NCBI GenBank assembly: GCA_964035545.1
Contig: OZ037771.1
Location: 10,485,408 to 10,549,407 of the forward strand
Source of the DNA: Bugula neritina
Taxonomy: Eukaryota > Bryozoa > Gymnolaemata > Cheilostomatida > Bugulidae
Direction of reading: 5' to 3'
DNA length: 64,000 bases
The translations under genes and the position numbers were made by a program. Below are positions 1-11,891 of the stretch, piece after piece; position 1 is the first letter of the stretch, and each line of letters begins with the position of its first letter. The notes beneath the pieces were generated by a model that was not told the DNA's origin, searched no databases, and saw only the letters and a list, made by a program, of their open reading frames with translations.

Positions 1-59
1 TGTTGTTCTTCTTTTGCCAGAAGTTTCAGAAAGTGATTAATTTATCTGGTTTTTCTTCT

Positions 60-960
60 TTGTTCAAGAGTCTGTAGGCAGAGTTTTTTTATGACGCCTT
101 CGACATCTCTGCATCCTTTACTATTAGCTATGAATCATACAGCACCCAATTGTGATTTTTACAAGTCAGATATATTCTTCTCGCAAATTGGGCCCCAAAC
201 TGCACTAGCATACTCAAGGTGAGGTAGACACAATGCTTTGTATGAAACCAATTGTGCTCATTAAAGGGCCTAGTGGTGAGTTCTTATAACTAGACCTAAC
301 TGTCTTCTAGCATCTAGTATTTTTTTATATATTTATATTGAACACGCAATATGACTGCAGTGTGACACCCAGGCACTTCGTAAAGTCTAGATAATCTAGC
401 ACTGATGTATTCAACATGTAATTTGGAGTATTGTCTACAGAGTTAAAGTTTATGATTCTCCCCTTACAAATGGTGAATGACATACCCCACTTCTTGAGAA
501 AATCTAGATTTTGCTGGAACTTACTGCGATCACTCAATGAGGCCATCTCCTGAAGGTGTCATCAGTAAAAAAGGCACATGAGCAGTCAAGACAGTCAAGC
601 AAGTCATGGATGAAAATGAAGAAGAGCATTGGTCCTAAAACCAACCCTTGTGGCACACCTGAGATAACTTGTAACTGTATTGGATCTGAGGCATAACCCT
701 GCAACACCCCTCACTGTGTACGATCAGTTAGGAGACTTTTTATTTAGTGTAGTGTGTATTCACCCAAATCAGCAATTTCTGAAAGCTTTTTCAATAGAAA
801 TAGAAGAGCATGAGGCTCTTGATCAAATAGTTTAGTAAAGCTTGAAACAGCTGCATCAACAGTTTGGTGTGTATCTGTAAAACATGAAGCATTTCTTCAT
901 CTTGTTAAGTTGCACAGGTTTGTCCCACAAGAGAACCTTTTTCTAAATTTGTGTTGCCTA
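60..960 (-). mobile_element. Decayed non-LTR retrotransposon (LINE), RT and C-terminal part
   Basis: Read on the minus strand, the segment translates in pieces into a reverse transcriptase. Near 850-790 there is a stretch like the palm A region (VDAAVSSFTKLFDQEPH). At about 670-640 lies GVPQGLVLGPMLFFIFIHDL, the fingers/palm motif, followed by FTDD at about 570-560, a variant of the catalytic F/Y-x-DD. The frame at 546-325 gives QNLDFLKKWGMSF and LDFTKCLGVTL, typical of the RT thumb, and about 240-170 gives LEYASAVWGP, found at the C-terminus of CR1/Jockey-like elements. Several stops and frameshifts separate the pieces, so it is dead. Clade assignment beyond a Jockey/CR1-type LINE is not possible by eye. 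Confidence 0.8.
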
Positions 961-2756
961 ACTTTTTGGCTTAGGCCTTAGAGTCAATAACTAAATTACT
1001 ATTAATATTAGCTAATTACTAATATTAATTAGTATATTAGTATCAATATATTTTTTGTTTTAAAAACATGCCGGGAGAGAGAGAGCTGGGATGCAATAAA
1101 CAAATAAACTAGTATTATTCAAGTGGTTATCCAGTGGATTAATTCCTAATTCATTTTGTGTACGAAATGAACAGCAATTCTTTTTACTTTACTAATACGA
1201 ATAGTAATACTCATACTCTTTTACTCTATAACTATAACTTTATAATACTAATACTAATAGTATTAGTAATACTGATACTTATACTTGTAGTTATACTCAC
1301 TTATAGTTATACTGACTACTTATATTTATAGTATTAGACTTAGTAATACTAATAGTAATAGTAGGTACATCAAATGATAATTTTCAAGTAACGCTTTACA
1401 GTTTAATTTTAGGTTAGATCGGTAGACAAGAAAATTTGAGTGAACTTCAATGCACTTTCAACAGGCAAGATCAACTACAAGTGCAGATATTAGCTTGTAA
1501 ATTTATGACGTTCAACCAGTTACCCGAGCAATTAAATCTTCACGCCATGAATGCTTTAGCGAACCCACTTATTTTCATGCGTTTAGCAACAATAGCGTAA
1601 TGGCTATCTCAAAAATCTACAAGTCTCAAGCATAGCCTTCCACTTAAATCATTATAACTAAATAGCTAAAGCATAATATCATCATATTAATACTTCAATT
1701 AATAGAAAACCTTTAGAGATGGTTTTAAAATATATTCATTTTACATATCTGTCACAAATTATAACTTAAATTATCGATTGAAAAACATGGATTTTTACTA
1801 TATTTTAACACTCCTTACCACAAGGAGCAGAGGATTTGAAGGGGTTCGTGATCATAAAATCAGTTTAATATAAGGCTCTGCTACACAATGATATTTTCAA
1901 ATTTTCTCTGCATGAACTATACTAAAAGTTATTAGCAAATCAAAAAGAGGTCTAAACAGGTTTTCTGTACTGAACGCTTTCCAGATTTTGCTCGGGCTAT
2001 CGATGCCACTCGATTTTGCGAAAGTAGGCGGGGCTAAAGGATATTTGATTTACCTAGTAATAGTAATACTAATACTAAGTCTAATACTAATACTAATAGT
2101 AATACTCAAATAGTAATACTAATAGAGTAATACTATTAATAATACTAATAGCATTGCTATTACTATTAGTACTCCCAATACTAGTAATTAACTAATTTAC
2201 TTTTAGTTTTAGGCTACTATGATTTTTACTTTAACTTTTTACGTTTTACTTTTACTTTTAGTATTTAGTAATTTACATAAACTCTAAGTTAAACATTCAA
2301 ATAATCATAATCATTAAGCTAAGAATAAAAAAGTCAGGTTATATTTATACATGAAACTGTAATTTTTTTAAACAATGATATTAATGATTATAATAAATAA
2401 TAATAATTATAATAAGTATTAAATAATTTCACATTCCCATTCTAATTATTTTACCAATTAAACGAATGTGAAATTAGAAGAAAAAAAATTATACACGCTC
2501 GCTAAACTAAATATAACCGTTGAAACTTAAAGACTTGTTATAGAACGCCGGCTACAGTTTCCAATTTCAATAATTTTGGAGTTGCCTACTGAAGTGATAC
2601 AACGTACTGGCATTTAAAGAATGGTGATCCTGTTTCACATGTAATAGCAAGAGAAGACAACTAGAACCATGTTCAAATTCTAATAAAACATTGCTTCACC
2701 ATTTCAGAATCTTTTGCAAAAATTATTGCTTTTAGCTCTAACAGTTTAAAATCTGT
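961..2756. repeat. Gene-poor AT-rich stretch with (TAATAC/TAATAG)-type simple repeats
   Basis: No reading frame resembling a protein is visible. Degenerate runs of TAATACTAATAG-like hexamers occupy about 1190-1370 and 2045-2180, interspersed with plain AT-rich sequence. They look like diverged microsatellite. Confidence 0.6.
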
Positions 2757-2948
2757 CTAAGCAAAAAGCACTTAGTGAGCTCTTCACTGATACAAATTGC
2801 TGACAAGTGACAATGCTAATCGTGCAAAAGGCTCCAATTCTATAATATTATCATGTAGTCTCATGCACATAATAGCCTACTATTATTATAAGCATTGTCA
2901 ACAACTTGTATTAGTCAGTAAAGAGCTCACTAAGTGCTTTTTGCTTGG
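2757..2948. repeat. Fold-back (inverted-repeat) element, about 190 bp
   Basis: The left arm (2757-2817) begins CTAAGCAAAAAGCACTTAG and the right arm (2891-2948) is its reverse complement with a few mismatches and short indels. The spacer is about 73 bp. No coding potential. The shape is that of a MITE or other fold-back element that could form a long hairpin in RNA. Confidence 0.8.
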
Positions 2949-5697
2949 AGATATTTTATAGTAATTCTAGATGCCCTCACAGAAATACAGTGTAGGTGTG
3001 GTGGGCTGCATGAAGGCAATACGTATATAAGACAGTATGTGTGTAAGAGAAGATGTTAATGATATAGAGAACATATTAAGAGAAATAGGGTGAAGTTCTA
3101 AGTATATAGGAATGCTTATTAAAATGTGTTGAGGTGTGCTAGTGACTGCTAGGCTAAAATCCTAGACTGCGGAGCACTACCAGACGAATACCCTAACCGG
3201 AGACCTAGCTTTCCCATATGCAGATTGACAGGAACTTCACCACCAAGCCAAACAACCCATACCAGTACACTAACCTCCCCCCCCCCATTCGAGCAAGTTA
3301 ACTTGAAGGCTACAACACAATATATTTCAGTGACTTCACAAAAACTCTAAAACAGCAAATTCCGTTGTAGCAGCAACAATTGGCCTTTGTGATAGTGACG
3401 CTTTGATAGTTTCATGTTTATGGTTGAAAAAATGTTTATGTTATTCATAAAACATACTAATAATATGATCCCTTAGCAGCAATATTAGCTATCTTGTTAT
3501 GATTAATGAAGCCTATCTTTTTTTACAACTTATCAAGCAATGCATTGAATTTTCTCAAATATTAGTAAATGCAACAGGCAGCTCAAGAATAGCATGCAAA
3601 CATATTCATAGCCAACGATTAAATAGTTTATAACTTAAAGCTATATAAATTAGCCTAATTAAAATATTATATCTAATAATATATAATGATGGATTGTTTG
3701 GACTAAATAAACTATAAGGTCTGATATGTTTTATAACAAGAAAAATGGGATTTCTACTTAACCGCTTCGGTTTTTTTACTTATTAAACTTGTAGTAAATG
3801 TGTAAATAAGCAATTTTGTTTATTTTAATATATTAGATTATAATTAATTATTTCAGGATTATATAAAAAGATAGCATGTCAAAGTACACAACATTACAAC
3901 TTATAGGCTAGCACATATAAAACTTCTGCAGCATGAGAAGTACAGTATGTATAAACTGTGCAACTCAGTCAGAAGTGGCATAATTCCTTCACAAAAATAA
4001 CTCTATGCCAAATATGCTAGAGCTAGAATATAGCAAATAAATTTTTGTATGTGTGTTAATTAGCATGGGCATATTATTGTTGCGCTAGTGTATAGATACA
4101 TTTTGCAAATTATTCTAATAAATGGACAGTAACCATAAATGAATTACCGTGAAAGTTTTTTATTTAAATAATTATGACTGGTGATAACTGTGAATATCAG
4201 TACTAAGATAAAATAGTTGCAAACTTTTAATTAAGTTGCTAGTTATGTCCAAGTTCTGCTTTATGAGCTGGTACTACTGTAAGACATGAAAACAAAATCA
4301 TTGCTTCATTGGCCTCATGTTGGTAATGCATTCAAACCTTTGTTGGTAGATGCTAGGACCACTGAAATGAAATATTACGGTGTGGGGGCAACTTTATAAA
4401 ATTTAGCTTGAACTAGGGACTACTGCATCAATGTTCATCAAATTTCCATATTCCTAGGATTCATTACACAATGAAGTCCCAATAATTACTGCAGCATGTT
4501 TTTAGTGTGTAGGTATATAAATAAGGCAATAAAATTGGTGGGATTTTCATACAAGTGTGCAAAATAACTTTATTTGTTTTGCTTTTGAGAGCCATCTGGG
4601 GGGCCTACTTGTTGGACAGTCCTGTGCTAGGAAATAACATCAAGCAACTTCAAATTCAGTTGAGATTGCTAGTGTAAGCAATTCTTTGTTATTAGATATA
4701 TTTTACTGTAGCGTTGGAAGTTTCAAAGAGTCACACCCCAAAGAGAAAGACTTCCAATTCATGTACCACTCTTTGAAAGATCTGTATTATACCACATCTA
4801 GTATGAGCAGGTGAAGAGGTCTTGCCGGTGCACCAGGGAAACTTGAGGATTCTAAATACTATAAACAGTATTTAGTATATACGTTCAGAGTTTTCTTCTT
4901 TCAGCAGGCAGTTTGACTAGTCTAGTGGCAATATCTGTGATTACACAATACATTGCTATATATTATAACTAAGTGTTTTTTCATGATGTACTATTGCTAT
5001 ATATGTTATTGACAAAGTATAAGATTGCTTGGTAACAACTTTTTACCATTTCTTAAACATTTTTCATAAATTTGCTGAAAGTAAGTTTTCCTGTAAAACT
5101 TATACAAAACCCTAAATTGAAGAAACTTCAACACATCATATATCTAAATAAAGGTTCTGTATTCAGATGGTTTGTGTAAAGGAACTGTATGTTTATTGTA
5201 AACATTAAAAACTGTATAAAATGTGCAACAATATATCTAAAAATAAAGTTAAAGAGATTGTGACTCTACAGGACTTGAAAAAGAATACATTATACAGAAG
5301 TATCTAAATACAATATTTACAAATGTATGAGAAATAACTATATACAGAAGCAGCCAGATACAATATTTGCACATGTATAAAGTATGTGGCAAACTAAACT
5401 TATTTCTTCTACAGGAAGATAGAGTATTAACAGTAAATTGACATAATAAAATGTTAGCTTAACATGTTTATTAACTGCACAAATTTAACAACTTACATAG
5501 ATAGCTTTCATTAAAATTATAGGCCCCTTACCGTGTAAAAAGTTAGCACTTGAAAGGATGTATTCTAATGGACCTTATTAAGTGGAAGGTATTTTACACT
5601 AAAGTAAATGATTAAATCTTGGCATTAATATCAGCTGGTATTAAGTATCTTTCATGTTACAGCCAAAATGGAGATCGTGAATGTTAAGCAAAATTCC
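2949..5697. other. Gene-poor stretch
   Basis: AT-rich sequence with only short, stop-interrupted frames on both strands. A C11 homopolymer lies near 3277-3288. I see no recognisable protein, RNA gene or mobile element. The sequence downstream of gene B (its 3' UTR) probably occupies the last few hundred bases. Confidence 0.5.
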
Positions 5698-8215
5698 TCA
5701 AGTTTGGTACAAAAAGTTTACATCACCGGTTTTAGACATTCTGTGATAATCAGCGAGTAGATTAGGCGACTGACAGCTACAGACTACAGCAACCATGGAT
5801 TCAACAACAGTTTTGACATCAGACATGGGGGACAACTCCAATTCTTCAAACTTTCTTTTTTGAGGTCTTAATGAAGAAACAGAATCTTTTGGAAACAATA
5901 TATAACTTTTGTCTTTCCCAACCTTTGAACTGTTGGCACATTTATTCTCCACACATTCTTCAGATTCACTAAATAATGAAAACACTTTTCATTTTAATGG
6001 TTATTATCACACCTACAACTACAACAAAATTATCTGGCATATGCCAGCCTTTTAAACTTTTAGAAGAACACAACAAAATTCGAATATATTTAAATAATGA
6101 GCTTGGAAACTTTCAGCAAATAGCTACAGCTATGAGCAGACAGCTACAGCTACGAGCAGACAGCTACAGCTACGAGCAGACAGCTACAGCTACAGCTATG
6201 AGCAGACAGCTACAGCTACAGCTATGAGCAGACAGCTACAGCTACAGCTATGAGCAGACAGCTACAGCTACGAGCAGACAGCTATGAGCAGACAGCTACA
6301 GCTATGAGCAGACAGCTACAGCTACAGCTACGAGCAGACAGCTACAGCTACGAGCAGACAGCTACAGCTACGAGCAGACAGCTACAGCTACGAGCAGACA
6401 GCTACAGCTACGAGCAGACAGCTACAGCTACGAGCAGAGAACAAGTTGTGTAAATATGCATCACATGCTTTAGTGATCAGCAAACAAAAATTAAAATTCA
6501 CTAAAAACCTAACTAAAATTATCTACAGCTAATTTCTTATGTATTCAGTATCCTAAGAAGTTTGTTATACACTTCAAATATAATTGCAGCATTTGCTTCT
6601 GAATTATATCTAACTATATCTAACTAAATGTAGAGTTTTCACAGTAGTTTTACTTTAAATATAATATTAGGTACACAATGTATATTTCTCAACAAAAGAA
6701 ATTAACAAACCTTTTGGTTGCAACGTGTTGAAAATTTTTAAATATGCGAAATGTCCACTCAGCTGGGTAGCTGGTTTGGGCTGGTTTCAATGTCAATACA
6801 TGGGCAACACCTTTACCCGAGCACTGCCACAATGGAACAGCTATCTGCCGCACATTCATAAGTTGAATTTTTAAAATTTGAGGAGACGCATCTGTACAGC
6901 TGCTACTATGGACTTGCTTCAACAACTTTGAAAAATCAACTGGCGTGTAACCGTGAGATACAGATGGTGCAGTGTCGTCACTTTGAGAGTGATTGGTTAC
7001 GTGGGTAGGCTTCAAGATACTTATGCCTGGCGGGAAACGTACATGCTTGATCTGATTATCTATTATCACAGGTTGTTCAGGAGTCTTTCTAACAAAGACT
7101 AGCTTGAGAGATGTGGGTCTGGTGCTAGGGCAGGTTTGGACTTGTGTGATTGGAGCTTCTTTGGCAACTTGATCAGCTGTTCCAGCTAAACCACCTAGAC
7201 TTTTAGAGGTCATCGTTGCCATGGTTACAGCAGGCAACCGGTACGAAGACCGATTCACTAAATGCTTCACCTCAAGGAAAAGCTCTCCATCAATGAATGA
7301 AGCACTTTGAATCTCGGAAACCAGGAGTGATTGTAAGAAAACATGGCCAATATTTTGGTGTATTGAAAACTGTTCATGCAAACTTGTCAGGGCATCTCTT
7401 CTATCTGAAGCTGAGAGCTCAAAATGGCGCGTTAGGGCGGACAATAACAGCAGCAGAGTATTGGAAAAGGGCTGGTACTTTGTGAAGGGTGCATATTGTG
7501 CTTGAAAGTACTTATCATTGGCGTGTATTTTCTGAATGCAGCATACTATGCTTGAGAAGTGCTGAGATTTGCTATCAGTTTTACTGGTCACCAAGTTGTG
7601 ATGGTATGAACAGTAATCATAGTCCTTCTCGTAACAACATGAGTAACTCCAATGTTGACGCAGAACTCTTTGGGCATTTCGTACCACATGGGAAGGAAAG
7701 TCATGGGATGCTATAAAAATAATTAAAGGCCAATTTAATCAATTATTAGGAGAATAAAGAATGAAAGAGAATGGTAAGCAGATGAAGATTCAAACAATGT
7801 CCTTGAGTACACTATTTGCCAAAATATGTTTGCTGAAGCTAAAATTCCAGTCATAAAATTTCTAACCAAAATTAGTTTGCTAAAGAACAGTCCATTTAAC
7901 TTTGAGTTCAAGCAACCATCAGTCGGTTTACTTCTGGTGACGTGGCATTGGTTGGTTGGACTGATAAGTCATGGACAAGTTTTACCAGACTTTTAATTCT
8001 GAAATAAATAATAAATAAAGAATTACCAAGCAGTTTACGGAGTTTTTCTCTCAGTAAGCACCTTCTATACAGCTCAGCCACGTGGGTTTTTACTAGATGA
8101 TTTTGTAGAAGCCTCAAACAGCTAATAAGGTCGGGAGCCTGAAAAATAACACAATAAAAAAAGACATCATAAGGTAAAACATTATAAGGTGAATAAAAAC
8201 TGTACATACATTCAT
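5698..8215 (-). CDS. Gene B: unassigned nuclear-type protein, four coding exons, 462 aa
   Basis: Exons in transcript order: 8215-8210 (ATG AAT only), 8138-8027, 7710-6711, 5968-5698 (stop at 5698-5700). Donors are gtatgt, gtaatt and gtttgt, each acceptor ends in ag, and the sum (1,389 nt) is divisible by three with phases matching at every junction. Residues about 3-60 (SCLRLLQNHL, REKLRKLL, VVRNAQRVLRQHW) have the leucine spacing and closing tryptophan of a TFIIS N-terminal (LW) helical bundle; this likeness is weak. A KHVRF sequence near the middle matches the RVxF docking motif for protein phosphatase 1. The tail is rich in S/K (PQKRKFEELELSPMS). I do not recognise the family. A PNUTS-like transcription/phosphatase adaptor is one guess among several. 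The last intron holds a minisatellite. Confidence 0.65.
6121..6440. repeat. Minisatellite in gene B intron 3, 20-26 bp units
   Basis: Tandem copies of AGCTACAGCTACGAGCAGAC (20 bp), with versions carrying an extra AGCTAC or a TATGAG variant. It lies inside the intron 5969-6710. The glutamine-rich open frames across it arise because three 20-bp units make 20 codons, so they are artefacts of periodicity. Confidence 0.9.
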
Positions 8216-8664
8216 GGAAGCAGTAAAACTACTAAAGGGAGTTCAAATACTTTAACTCGAGCACATATAGGTGTTATTTCATGCCGCCTTCATATCAGTA
8301 AATTAAATCATATGTGGAGTATTAAATATTATAACACTATATTCTACATTTCATGCAAGAGCAATTTTACACCACAGGATTGTAAACATAAGTAAGTAGT
8401 AGAAGCAAGGTAATAACACAAGAATTACATCTGATCTACAGGAAACAGGTCTGATTGCAAACCTCAAGTCCTGCTTATTTTGTAGAACACATCGAAACTC
8501 AATTTCTTGTATATAAATCCTCAAATGGTCAAAAGACTATCAAGGGATGTTTTTCTACTACAAATGTTGGCCAAACCTGTTCTCACACTGATACGTATGT
8601 TGAGTGATACTAGAGCAGGAATGCGGATACACCCATTTATGGGGAAAAGGAGAAAAGACACCAC

Positions 8665-11600
8665 ATTACATCATTACTTGCTTACTATTACGTAACTTAC
8701 TTGCTTACTATTGCATCATTACTTGCTTACTATTGCATCATCACTTGCTTACTATTGCATCATTACTTGCTTACTATTAAATCATTACTTGCTTACTATT
8801 GAGTCATTACTTGCTTACTATTACATCATTACTTGCTTACTATTACATCATTACTTGCTTACTATTGAGTCATTACTTGCTTACTATTACATCATTACTT
8901 GCTTACTATTGAGTCATTACTTGCTTACTATTACATCATTACTTGCTTACTATTACATCATTACTTGCTTACTAGTGAGTCATTACTTGCTTACTAGTGA
9001 GTCATTACTTGCTTACTATTGCATCATTACTTGCTTACTAGTGAGTCATTACTTGCTTACTATTGAGTCATTACTTGCTTACTATTACATCATTACTTGC
9101 TTACTATTGAGTCATTACTTGCTTACTATTGAGTCATTACTTGCTTACTATTGAGTCATTACTTGCTTACTATTGCATCATTACTTGCTTACTATTGTGT
9201 CATTACTTGCTTACTATTACATCATTACTTGCTTACTATTGAGTCATTACTTGCTTACTATTACATCATTACTTGCTTACTATTACATCATTACTTGCTT
9301 ACTATTGAGTCATTACTTGCTTACTATTGAGTCATTACTTGCTTACTAGTGAGTCATTACTTGCTTACTATTGAGTCATTACTTGCTTACTATTGAGTCA
9401 TTACTTGCTTACTAGTGAGTCATTACTTGCTTACTATTGAGTCATTACTTGCTTACTATTGAGTCATTACTTGCTTACTATTGAGTCATTACTTGCTTAC
9501 TATTACATCATTACTTGCTTACTATTACATCATTACTTGCTTACTATTGAGTCATTACTTGCTTACTATTACATCATTACTTGCTTACTATTACATTATT
9601 ACTTGCTTACTATTACATCATTACTTGCTTACTATTACATCATTACTTGCTTACTATTGAGTCATTACTTGCTTACTATTAAATCATTACTTGCTTACTA
9701 TTACATCATTACTTGCTTACTATTACATCATTACTTGCTTACTAGTGAGTCATTACTTGCTTACTAGTGAGTCATTACTTGCTTACTATTGCATCATTAC
9801 TTGCTTACTAGTGAGTCATTACTTGCTTACTATTGAGTCATTACTTGCTTACTATTACATCATTACTTGCTTACTATTGAGTCATTACTTGCTTACTATT
9901 GAGTCATTACTTGCTTACTATTGAGTCATTACTTGCTTACTATTGCATCATTACTTGCTTACTATTGTGTCATTACTTGCTTACTATTACATCATTACTT
10001 GCTTACTATTGAGTCATTACTTGCTTACTATTACATCATTACTTGCTTACTATTGAGTCATTACTTGCTTACTATTACATCATTACTTGCTTACTATTAC
10101 ATCATTACTTGCTTACTATTACATCATTACTTGCTTACTATTACATCATTACTTGCTTACTATTGAGTCATTACTTGCTTACTATTAAATCATTACTTGC
10201 TTACTATTACATCATTACTTGCTTACTATTACATCATTACTTGCTTACTATTGAGTCATTACTTGCTTACTATTGAGTCATTACTTGCTTACTATTGAGT
10301 CATTACTTGCTTACTATTGAGTCATTACTTGCTTACTATTGAGTCATTACTTGCTTACTATTGAGTCATTACTTGCTTACTATTACATCATTACTTGCTT
10401 ACTATTGAGTCATTACTTGCTTACTATTACATCATTACTTGCTTACTATTACATCATTACTTGCTTACTAGTGAGTCATTACTTGCTTATTATTGAGTCA
10501 TTACTTGCTTACTATTACATCATTACTTGCTTACTATTGAGTCATTACTTGCTTACTATTACATCATTACTTGCTTACTATTGAGTCATTACTTGCTTAC
10601 TATTAAATCATTACTTGCTTACTATTACATCATTATTTGCTTACTATTGAGTCATTACTTGCTTACTATTAAATCATAACTTGCTTACTATTACATCATT
10701 ACTTGCTTACTATTACATCATTACTTGCTTACTATTACATCATTATTTGCTTACTATTGAGTCATTACTTGCTTACTATTGAGTCATTACTTGCTTACTA
10801 TTGAGTCATTACTTGCTTACTAGTGAGTCATTACTTGCTTACTATTGAGTCATTACTTGCTTACTAGTGAGTCATTACTTGCTTACTATTGAGTCATTAC
10901 TTGCTTACTATTACGTCATTACTTGCTTACTATTACGTCATCACTTGCTTACTATTGAGTCATTACTTGCTTACTATTGAGTCATTACTTGCTTACTATT
11001 GAGTCATTACTTGCTTACTATTGAGTCATTACTTGCTTACTATTACATCATTACTTGCTTACTAGTGAGTCATTACTTGCTTACTATTGAGTCATTACTT
11101 GCTTACTATTGAGTCATTACTTGCTTACTATTACATCATTACTTGCTTACTATTACATCATTACTTGCTTACTATTACATCATTACTTGCTTACTATTAC
11201 ATCATTACTTGCTTACTATTGAGTCATTACTTGCTTACTATTAAATCATTACTTGCTTACTATTACATCATTACTTGCTTACTATTACATCATTACTTGC
11301 TTACTATTGAGTCATTACTTGCTTACTATTGAGTCATTACTTGCTTACTATTACGTCATTACTTGCTTACTATTGAGTCATTACTTGCTTACTATTACAT
11401 CATTACTTGCTTACTATTAAATCATTACTTGCTTACTAGTGAGTCATTACTTGCTTACTATTGAGTCATTACTTGCTTACTATTGAGTCATTACTTGCTT
11501 ACTATTGAGTCATTACTTGCTTACTATTGAGTCATTACTTGCTTACTATTACATCATTACTTGCTTACTATTGAGTCATTACTTGCTTACTATTAAATCA

Positions 11601-11686
11601 TTACTTGCTTACTATTACATCATTACTTGCTTACTATTACATCATTACTTGCTTACTATTGAGTCATTACTTGCTTACTATTGCTA
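8665..11686. repeat. Satellite array of a 22-bp unit, about 137 copies
   Basis: An almost perfect tandem array of about 3.0 kb. Each unit has the constant part TCATTACTTGCTTACTA followed by five variable bases, mainly TTGAG, TTACA, GTGAG, TTAAA or TTGCA. Substitutions elsewhere in the unit are very rare. Because 22 is not a multiple of three, all three frames are read in turn, giving the open frames rich in Leu, Tyr, Ile and Ser across it. Units with TTGAG or GTGAG create TGAGTCA at the junction with the next unit. Blocks of units are themselves repeated at offsets of 770 and 1,056 bp. The array lies between the 3' end of gene A (11892) and the start codon of gene B (8215). Confidence 0.97.
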
Positions 11687-11839
11687 TGGTTTGCGAATAA
11701 TCGAGTTCTTCTTTACAGCAAATCATGCTGCTAACTAGACTCCATAAGGAACCTGACTTTGAATCTTCCAGTTTCCTACAATAAAGCACACACAATATAA
11801 AACATTTAAATACTAAACACGTTTCTTATAAATATGGAT

Positions 11840-11845
11840 ATTTAT
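11840..11845 (-). terminator. Poly(A) signal of gene A
   Basis: AATAAA on the minus strand, about 47 bp beyond the stop codon of gene A. The position is plausible for a short 3' UTR that ends just before the satellite array. Confidence 0.55.
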
Positions 11846-11891
11846 TACAACTACATATTATTATTGAAAAGAGCAAAACTGTGGGACTTCA

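Noticed and set aside
5976-6453. Gln/Ser-rich open frames on the plus strand
   Set aside because: They follow the intronic minisatellite periodicity and lie antisense within an intron of gene B.
7908-7990. Alternative C-terminal exon of gene B (VHDLSVQPTNATSPE)
   Set aside because: It is out of phase with the exon 8138-8027, and reading through in phase gives an immediate stop. The acceptor at 7710 keeps the frame.
8665-11686. CRISPR-like direct repeats
   Set aside because: Units are contiguous with no unique spacers, and the surrounding genes are intron-containing animal genes.
8711-11738. Several open frames of 77-147 codons rich in Leu, Tyr and Ile
   Set aside because: They are translations of the 22-bp satellite read in three successive frames and have no independent coding signal.
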